From Nitrososphaeraceae archaeon (lineage in GTDB: Archaea > Thermoproteota > Nitrososphaeria > Nitrososphaerales > Nitrososphaeraceae): a stretch of 18,794 nucleotides of DNA. The notes below the pieces were generated by a model that saw nothing but the letters and a program-made list of their open reading frames with translations, was not told the origin of the DNA and did no database searches. Position numbers and translations under genes: made by a program. Of this stretch, positions 14,208-18,794 are shown piece by piece. Each line of letters begins with the position of its first letter. Positions within the stretch are counted from its first letter, which is position 1. Where the stretch lies: the NCBI GenBank assembly GCA_025449515.1, contig JANWJI010000195.1, forward strand, positions 1 to 18,794, given 5' to 3'.

Positions 14208-15359
14208 CTATGCTGTATTGATGAACGGGTCGGCATGTGACAAGATTATCTTTGAGATTTCAGGTCTCATTAAATATTCTGCAGGTTTTTCACCAGAGCT
14301 AACCAGTTTTCTCATCTTAGTACCACTTAAAACTTCTCTAAACTCTAGTCCATGTGGACAATTCTTAGCATTTGAATATCCTAGGCATCTCTTGCAGTAA
14401 TAAAACTCCGGAAAAAATATTGGCTCGATTTCGAGATCTGGATAATCCTTAAAGATCTCGTGAGCAGCAAATGGTTGATAATATTGACCAACACCAGCGT
14501 GATCCCTGCCAACAATAAAGTGAGAACATCCAAAATTTTTTCTCATAATTGCATGATGAATTGCTTCTTTGGGTCCAGCATACCTCATTTCGGTATGAAG
14601 GGTTGCAAACACAGTGCTGTCCCTGGGATAATAGTTTCGAATTAACGAATCGTATGCGTTCAAAATCAACTCGTCCTTGAAATCCCCCTGCTTCTTCTTA
14701 CCGATTAGAGGATTCAGAAATAAACCGTCGTATATATTCAAGGCTGCTTTTTGCACCATCTCATGAGCAATATGAGGCACATTTCTGGTTTGGAATCCCA
14801 CGACAGTATGCCACCCTCGCTTCTGAATTTCAGATCTCGTTTCCAAAGGAGTCATTCTAAACTTTCTTAATGGAGATGGCGATATTCTTGAAATCACATC
14901 AACTTTTCCTCCGACAAGACAATCATTCATTTCCGATATTTTCAGGACACCCGGGTGTTTTAAGTCATCAGTCTTGTAAAGCGCTTTTGACACTGAAAGC
15001 CTTTCCAGAGAATATACCTCCTCTACGTGTAATAGGCCGAAGTATTCATTGTTGTTTTTCAATAAAACTTCTCTAGCATCTTTCATCCTGATGGAAATCT
15101 GTTCGTCGACGTCTAAAATAATTGGGATGGTCCACGCTAGATCATTGCTCAGTCTTCCACGCAAGACAATTTTTTGGAAATCCTCTTTTCCGACGAAACC
15201 CTCTAATGGGCTAAAAATACCATCAGCTATGTTTTCAATATCATTTCTTAAATCATTACTGACATCTAGAAATGTCATCCCGTCAAAGCTCTTGTTAGTC
15301 TCGAGAAACCTATTTACAAGCCTGCCTCCATGAGGCAATATTGGATTACTATGACCCAT
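14208..15359 (-). CDS. sat: ATP sulfurylase (sulfate adenylyltransferase)
   Basis: 383 residues, about the usual length of the stand-alone archaeal/bacterial Sat. It makes APS and pyrophosphate from sulphate and ATP. Seen: an N-terminal PUA-like part (to about 160) with DIENIADGIFSPLEGF (40-55); the catalytic HxxH motif in QTRNVPHIAHE (190-200); GRDHAGVG (284-291); MRY and KEAIHHAIMRKNFGCSHFIVG (258-284); and a C-X2-C-X8-C-X-H cluster (C322, C325, C334, H336) like the zinc site described in Thermus Sat. No APS-kinase domain is fused. The gene starts ten bases after the cysH stop, so both are one operon, with cysH first. The product APS is used directly by the upstream gene's enzyme. Confidence 0.96.
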   Translation of the reverse strand: MGHSNPILPHGGRLVNRFLETNKSFDGMTFLDVSNDLRNDIENIADGIFSPLEGFVGKEDFQKIVLRGRLSNDLAWTIPIILDVDEQISIRMKDAREVLLKNNNEYFGLLHVEEVYSLERLSVSKALYKTDDLKHPGVLKISEMNDCLVGGKVDVISRISPSPLRKFRMTPLETRSEIQKRGWHTVVGFQTRNVPHIAHEMVQKAALNIYDGLFLNPLIGKKKQGDFKDELILNAYDSLIRNYYPRDSTVFATLHTEMRYAGPKEAIHHAIMRKNFGCSHFIVGRDHAGVGQYYQPFAAHEIFKDYPDLEIEPIFFPEFYYCKRCLGYSNAKNCPHGLEFREVLSGTKMRKLVSSGEKPAEYLMRPEISKIILSHADPFINTA

Positions 15360-15369
15360 GTCTTCGCTG

Positions 15370-16155
15370 TTACCCTTTTTGGGTTTTCCAGTGTAAACCG
15401 CATTCCTTATGTACTGAGTTTTCCCACCACCATCTACCCGACCTCTGGTCTTCTTCAGGTTTTACCGCACGTGTACAGGGTTCACAACCTATACTAGGAT
15501 ACCCCAGGTCATGTAACTTATTATATGGTACATTATTCTTTTTAATGTAATCCCAAACCATATCAGTATTCCAATCGGCCAAGGGATTAACTTTAACAAT
15601 GTTTCTGTGCAAGTCGTCTATTTCTACCTTTTTAATAGTTTGCCTTGTACTTGTCTGGTCTCTTCTTAAACCTGTGATCCATGCATCAAGGTTGCTCAGT
15701 GCCCTAGCAAGCGGCCTAACCTTTCTGATATCACAGCAGAGTTTCCTATTATCGATACTATCATACATTAAGTTTAGTCCCTTTGTCCTTACCATTTGCT
15801 CGACGTCGTTTCGCTCTGGAAAATATATTTCAATAGTGATATCATACCTCTTGCGAATTGTATCAATTATATCGTAAGTTTCTTGATTAAGTCGTCCAGT
15901 ATCAAGTGTGAAAATTTTGGCTTTCTTACTATCGATCTTGCTTATTAGATCTACGAGGACGACGTCCTCAGCACCAAAACTTGATGCAAGTCCTATGCCC
16001 ATGCCGTATGTATCAATTGCCCATTTCAAAACCTGATATGCAGATTTATTCTCCATTTTAGCCGCTATCTCTCCCAATTGTGATATCGTCGGTCTTGATA
16101 CACTAGATTTAACCGGAATCACGAATGATGTTTTGCATCGTAGACTTATATTCAT
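15370..16155 (-). CDS. cysH: adenylyl-sulfate (APS) reductase, assimilatory
   Basis: 261 residues. The ATP-pyrophosphatase-like core begins at SSFGAEDVVLVDL (58-70), followed by IFTLDTGRLNQETYD (81-95). The iron-sulphur cysteines are present as C140-C141 (LCCDIRKVRPL) and C224-C227 (GCEPCTRA), the CC...CXXC pattern of APS reductases; enzymes using PAPS usually lack it. TGLRRDQ (161-167), GRWWWE (240-245) and the catalytic KECGLH (C252) follow. It reduces APS to sulphite for Cys and Met synthesis. It is the first gene of a two-gene operon with sat. No sulphite reductase lies in the window. The ATG at 16155 leaves a slightly long N-terminus (about 25 residues) before the conserved part. Confidence 0.95.
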   Translation of the reverse strand: MNISLRCKTSFVIPVKSSVSRPTISQLGEIAAKMENKSAYQVLKWAIDTYGMGIGLASSFGAEDVVLVDLISKIDSKKAKIFTLDTGRLNQETYDIIDTIRKRYDITIEIYFPERNDVEQMVRTKGLNLMYDSIDNRKLCCDIRKVRPLARALSNLDAWITGLRRDQTSTRQTIKKVEIDDLHRNIVKVNPLADWNTDMVWDYIKKNNVPYNKLHDLGYPSIGCEPCTRAVKPEEDQRSGRWWWENSVHKECGLHWKTQKG

Positions 16156-16308
16156 ATCTTTTTCTAGATGTAAAAATACGAGACTATAGCCTGACAGTAA
16201 ACAAATTATTGTTATTCTGTTTCGACATAAACATTCGTATTAGAAAATGAAGAGAAGCTAGAAAGATACTGTGATCTAGACAATTTCGCATCAAAGGCGC
16301 ATTAATGA

Positions 16309-16425
16309 ATGAAATTTCGTTGGACACCAAGCAAATATAAAACCCCCAAACCTGCTAATCATCCTGTCGGAACTGAATACTATGATGTTGAACTAAATCA
16401 AGTAACAATTTCCACTATGACGTGA
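16309..16425 (+). CDS. doubtful 38-residue basic protein
   Basis: ATG-started frame with a basic, Pro-rich N-terminus (KFRWTPSKYKTPKP) and a mixed second half (EYYDVELNQVTIS). The composition looks more like protein than chance, but it has no TATA box at the right distance and no clear ribosome site. It lies directly upstream of TFE-beta on the same strand. Function unknown. Confidence 0.3.
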   Translation: MKFRWTPSKYKTPKPANHPVGTEYYDVELNQVTISTMT

Positions 16426-16430
16426 AGACT

Positions 16431-16438
16431 TTTATATG
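16431..16438 (+). promoter_or_regulatory. TATA box of the TFE-beta gene
   Basis: TTTATATG lies 26-33 bases before the TTG start, a near-consensus archaeal TATA box at leaderless spacing. It supports the TTG as the true start. Confidence 0.6.
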
Positions 16439-16463
16439 AATAAATTGTAATAACAGATATCTT

Positions 16464-16910
16464 TTGTCATCAAACATAATTAAACCTATAAAAGTTTCAG
16501 TTAAATCTAAGAGCGATCTGCAGGACGACGCATATGATGCAATTTCAAAAAGCGGCGAAAGTGGAATTTTTCAGACAGAGCTATGTAAGGTTTTTTCACT
16601 GGATAGCAGAGATGGTTCTAGACTAGTTGGTAATTTAGAAAAGCAATCACTTATTTCTCGTGAAAAAATCCTTTATAAAGGCAGATGGACATATAAGCTG
16701 GTTTTAAGGAAATCTTCAGCTTCTATAGATTCTGTTAAAAAGCCCGTGGAAGTGACCTGCGTAGAAGGGGCTCCTTGTTTTAGTTGTACATATCAGCATT
16801 TGTGTTCTTCAGATGATGATACAAGTCAGTATAGCCCGGCAAGGTGTACATGGATAGAGGAGTGGGTTTTAACAAGCTTTGGTCATGCCATGGATACTCA
16901 GAATTCATAA
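16464..16910 (+). CDS. transcription factor E beta subunit (TFE-beta, RPC39 homologue)
   Basis: 148 residues from a TTG. Residues 18-82 form the winged helix of the RPC34/RPC39 type: DAISKSGESGIFQTELCKVF, LDSRDGSRLVGNLEKQSLI (46-64) and a GRWTYKL wing (73-79). The C-terminus has the iron-sulphur signature C105-X2-C108-X5-C114-X13-C128 with APCFSC, SPARC and WIEEW, matching the end of human RPC39 (APC..C..., SPSNC, TEW). With TFE-alpha (not in this window) it helps RNA polymerase open promoters. An extra C99 precedes the cluster. Length is about that of known archaeal TFE-beta. Not in an operon with neighbours. Confidence 0.9.
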   Translation: MSSNIIKPIKVSVKSKSDLQDDAYDAISKSGESGIFQTELCKVFSLDSRDGSRLVGNLEKQSLISREKILYKGRWTYKLVLRKSSASIDSVKKPVEVTCVEGAPCFSCTYQHLCSSDDDTSQYSPARCTWIEEWVLTSFGHAMDTQNS

Positions 16911-16935
16911 ATCTAGATCTCTCGATACAATAAAA

Positions 16936-16942
16936 TTTTTTT
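16936..16942 (+). terminator. U-tract after TFE-beta
   Basis: A run of seven T starts 26 bases after the stop codon and follows AT-rich sequence without a stem; this is the ordinary form of an archaeal terminator. Confidence 0.5.
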
Positions 16943-17039
16943 AGAACCTGCATGTAGTCATATCTTTAGTCATACATTTAACGCTGCTGCAGTTTGATTT
17001 TTCTAGTGCATTGGTTTTGGGAGGTGTAACACGCGACAG

Positions 17040-17162
17040 CTACGGCTCGCATATGTAGCATTCCTTACTTAACTCTGCCGAGTCATAATTCTCTCCTGAT
17101 AAGAGTAAACACAATAGGCAGTATTTGTCTCCCGGGTTAAAATGAAGTGTAAATTCCTTCAC
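17040..17162 (-). CDS. 40-residue double-CXXC zinc-finger protein
   Basis: A GTG-started frame of 40 residues ending in TAG. It contains CLLC (C15, C18) and CYIC (C35, C38), spaced by 16 residues that carry an acidic stretch (SGENYDSAEL). Four cysteines in this layout suit one zinc ion or a small iron-sulphur site. A stop lies four codons upstream, so GTG is the only start. It follows the LEA14-like gene by 24 bases on the same strand and may share its transcript. It matches the tiny zinc-finger proteins common in Thaumarchaeota, most of unknown role (nucleic-acid or protein binding). Confidence 0.55.
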   Translation of the reverse strand: MKEFTLHFNPGDKYCLLCLLLSGENYDSAELSKECYICEP

Positions 17163-17186
17163 AACAAGACCTTAGTCAATATCTCG

Positions 17187-17702
17187 TTAAATTTGATTAG
17201 TAAATGATTTTGATGCTGAGCTGAATCCAGACTCTATATCAGCTTCTCCCACTACTTTCCACGTTATCTTTTTTCCTGTAGACTGATTTGTAATTAGCTT
17301 CATTATTTCAGCATTAGAATTTGAAGGCGTAATAGTAAATTGAGACTGTAATTGAGCGTCTGTATTGGGAAAGAGTTGCGGCCTTCCATTAACCGGAACG
17401 TCCTCATACGATAAAAGCCCATCACCTAACGGTCGACCGTTTGCGAACAATTGATATTCAATCCTTGAAGTAGTCAGTGATTTATCAGTAGGATTATGTA
17501 CACCAAAAATTAGGTTCAATTGAACTATTCGTGGATTAACTGCAGTAGCATTTTTCACAACTTCAACCTTTACCAACCTTACCGTAACGTCATTTACATT
17601 TGTTGGCAAGGTAATTGTTAGAACCAACGGGAGAAAGACTATCGTCACCACCACGGCAGCAATTACACCAATAAGTATGATCCTACGTTTACTGAATAAC
17701 AT
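17187..17702 (-). CDS. membrane-anchored LEA14-like (WHy-domain) protein
   Basis: 171 residues. A basic start (FSKRR) and a membrane helix at 8-31 place the rest outside. The body is an all-strand domain like LEA14/WHy: VTVRLVKVEVVKN (39-51), a VQLNLIFGVHNPTDKSLTTSRIEYQLFANGRPLGDG region with the hallmark N-P after the strand (about 60-96), and a later QSQFTITP strand. Such domains occur in desiccation and stress proteins and in archaeal envelope proteins; the ligand is unknown. A TATA-like CTTTTATT at 17721-17728 precedes the ATG. It is divergent from the CopD-like gene and is followed by the small double-CXXC gene. Confidence 0.85.
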   Translation of the reverse strand: MLFSKRRIILIGVIAAVVVTIVFLPLVLTITLPTNVNDVTVRLVKVEVVKNATAVNPRIVQLNLIFGVHNPTDKSLTTSRIEYQLFANGRPLGDGLLSYEDVPVNGRPQLFPNTDAQLQSQFTITPSNSNAEIMKLITNQSTGKKITWKVVGEADIESGFSSASKSFTNQI

Positions 17703-17720
17703 ATGTCCATATAGCTAGTG

Positions 17721-17728
17721 AATAAAAG
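17721..17728 (-). promoter_or_regulatory. TATA-like box of the LEA14-like gene
   Basis: CTTTTATT on the reverse strand, 19-26 bases before the ATG; a moderate match. Confidence 0.35.
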
Positions 17729-17757
17729 TGAATTAAAAGCTTTCTTCCGACAGTATA

Positions 17758-17769
17758 GATAATATTATC
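17758..17769 (+). promoter_or_regulatory. TATA-like box of the CopD-like gene
   Basis: The AT-rich run GATAATATTATC, itself a perfect palindrome, is centred 29-30 bases before the ATG. It may act as TATA element and, by symmetry, might also bind a regulator. Confidence 0.45.
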
Positions 17770-17792
17770 AGTGCATATCAAATATTCTTTAA

Positions 17793-18296
17793 ATGCCACT
17801 CATCGATGTCTTTATTATTTGGTTGCACTTAATTTGCGCTTCAATATGGGTCGGTGGCTCAATTTTCCTTGGTTTAATCCTTGCTCCAATGCTTGGTTCA
17901 ATTACGAATAGTATGGAAGAGCGTCTTTCAATTATGATTAGAGTCGGAAGGAGATTCAACATGGTTGCGCTGCCGTCATTTCTAGTTTTGATCCTAACCG
18001 GATTATATAATTCACGTGCCTACTTAATTGACCCTAGTACGCTAATTAGAACCGATTACGGTATCATTCTGTTGATCAAGATCGTAGTAGTAATCGCAGT
18101 ACTCATTACTTATTTCATACATATTAGACTTCTCAGCGACGAGGTTGAAAAGAGGATCAAGACTGAAAATGTTTATGGGCTTTATGTTCAATCTATACGT
18201 TCGAGAATAATTGTCTTAGGTCGAATTACCGTCATAATGTCAGTCGTAGTTCTTCTGCTTGCAGCCTTACTTCAAAGTGGAGGACTGATAATTTGA
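17793..18296 (+). CDS. CopD-like four-helix membrane protein
   Basis: 167 residues with membrane helices at about 5-31, 55-74, 88-111 and 138-161. The first helix carries WLHLICASIWVGG (H12, W19), the hallmark of the CopD/HemJ-like group, where the His may bind haem or copper. The second carries a PSFLVLILTG stretch, and the third contains K96 and ends at H110. Relatives are copper-resistance (CopD) or haem-related membrane proteins; the ligand here is not determined. No partner CopC-like gene is adjacent. ATG start with a TATA-like box 24-35 bases upstream; the start is secure. It is divergent from the LEA14-like gene. Confidence 0.85.
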   Translation: MPLIDVFIIWLHLICASIWVGGSIFLGLILAPMLGSITNSMEERLSIMIRVGRRFNMVALPSFLVLILTGLYNSRAYLIDPSTLIRTDYGIILLIKIVVVIAVLITYFIHIRLLSDEVEKRIKTENVYGLYVQSIRSRIIVLGRITVIMSVVVLLLAALLQSGGLII

Positions 18297-18794
18297 AGAA
18301 ATATCTGTAAATTACTAGGTCAGAAATAACTATGACACTATAGAGGCATATATTACATTCGCCCAAGATATTACTAAGAATCAATATATATACACCGTGG
18401 TATGTCTTAACAGTAACAAATGTGAAACAGGAAGCATCTAGTAATTAGAATAAATTCAAAATAATTTGAACCGCTAATTTTATACTTCTATGCAAGGCCA
18501 ACTTAAATCGAATCACTTATAAATTGACGTATAGATCATAATAAAAAAGCTCAGCAGATCAATAACAATAGAATTTTAGTATTGATAACGAAGCATGACT
18601 ATCCTAGCTTGCAATTGTTGTCTAATGACTGTCTCCTATATGTACAATATTCCACACATTAGAACGACTACATCACACGTACATCTGTCTTCACAAACGT
18701 AACTACCTTCTCCCATTAACTAGGATCTTTTCCCACTAGATGCATTTAATGATTTCCAAGAGACCAGTGTCAAGACCGTCATGAAGATTATGAT
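18297..18794. other. gene-poor end of the window
   Basis: About 500 AT-rich bases without a convincing gene. A 35-codon forward frame from ATG 18595 lacks a promoter at the right spacing. A reverse frame reaching the right edge and ending at 18720 (24 residues visible, with a hydrophobic start) could be the last part of a gene lying beyond the window. Confidence 0.5.

Larger units (their letters stand above)
16156..16463. other. divergent promoter region between cysH and TFE-beta
   Basis: About 300 bases holding the reverse-strand cysH promoter (a TATA-like TTTTTA run at about 16171-16176) and the forward TFE-beta TATA box at 16431-16438. A doubtful 38-codon gene lies inside at 16309-16425. 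Confidence 0.5.

Noticed and set aside
16981..17100. Possible tRNA-like stem around GCTAC/GTAGC
   Set aside because: Only one short stem; the other arms, T-loop consensus and acceptor stem are missing, and the region is better explained by the 40-residue gene.
18720..18794. Reverse frame reaching the right edge
   Set aside because: Only 24 residues are visible, which is too little to call; it may be the end of a gene beyond the window.
1..18794. CRISPR array, insertion sequence, prophage or toxin-antitoxin pair
   Set aside because: No spaced direct repeats, transposase motifs, terminal inverted repeats or phage genes were seen; the 54-residue ribbon-helix-helix-like gene has no toxin-like neighbour.

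Overview
The window looks like AT-rich chromosomal DNA from an archaeon, most likely a soil-type ammonia oxidiser of the Nitrososphaerales (Thaumarchaeota), perhaps near Nitrosocosmicus. This is inferred from gene content: an archaeal TFE-beta with an RPC39-like iron-sulphur tail, archaeal MBF1 with its zinc ribbon, archaeal NAC next to a PUA protein, many one-domain regulators and tiny Cys-pair proteins, TATA-type promoters 23-33 nt upstream of several starts (leaderless genes), and frequent TTG starts. Genes with reasonable support fill only about two thirds of the sequence. No tRNA, rRNA, CRISPR array, insertion sequence or phage gene was seen.

Left part (1-7.7 kb): sparse. It holds a small two-helix membrane protein, two related proteins resembling the thaumarchaeal DUF6659 family, a Cys-rich zinc-binding protein, an HxlR-type regulator, a BON-domain protein, a stand-alone response regulator, a small secreted protein, a 54-residue ribbon-helix-helix-like protein, and a Nudix protein of the isopentenyl-diphosphate isomerase type that lacks key catalytic residues. 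Long gene-poor stretches separate them, with a few short palindromes.

Middle (7.7-12.7 kb): a membrane-anchored HtrA-like serine protease with one PDZ domain, a degenerate PurM/SelD-fold protein, aMBF1, and a PUA-NAC gene pair transcribed divergently from aMBF1. Two perfect palindromes lie in the aMBF1/PUA intergenic region.

Right part (12.7-18.8 kb): a winged-helix regulator divergent from a membrane-anchored winged-helix protein, then a two-gene assimilatory sulphate reduction operon (APS reductase and ATP sulphurylase), TFE-beta, a membrane-anchored LEA14-like protein followed by a 40-residue double-CXXC protein, and a CopD-like membrane protein.

Functional links: cysH and sat form a short sulphate-to-sulphite route that bypasses APS kinase and PAPS. 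PUA-NAC, aMBF1 and TFE-beta serve translation and transcription. HtrA, BON, LEA14-like and CopD-like proteins act at or outside the membrane. No clear multi-gene undescribed system is visible. The best leads are the tiny zinc-finger gene after the LEA14-like gene, the non-canonical IDI-like Nudix protein, the SelD-like protein and the Cys-rich 148-residue protein.
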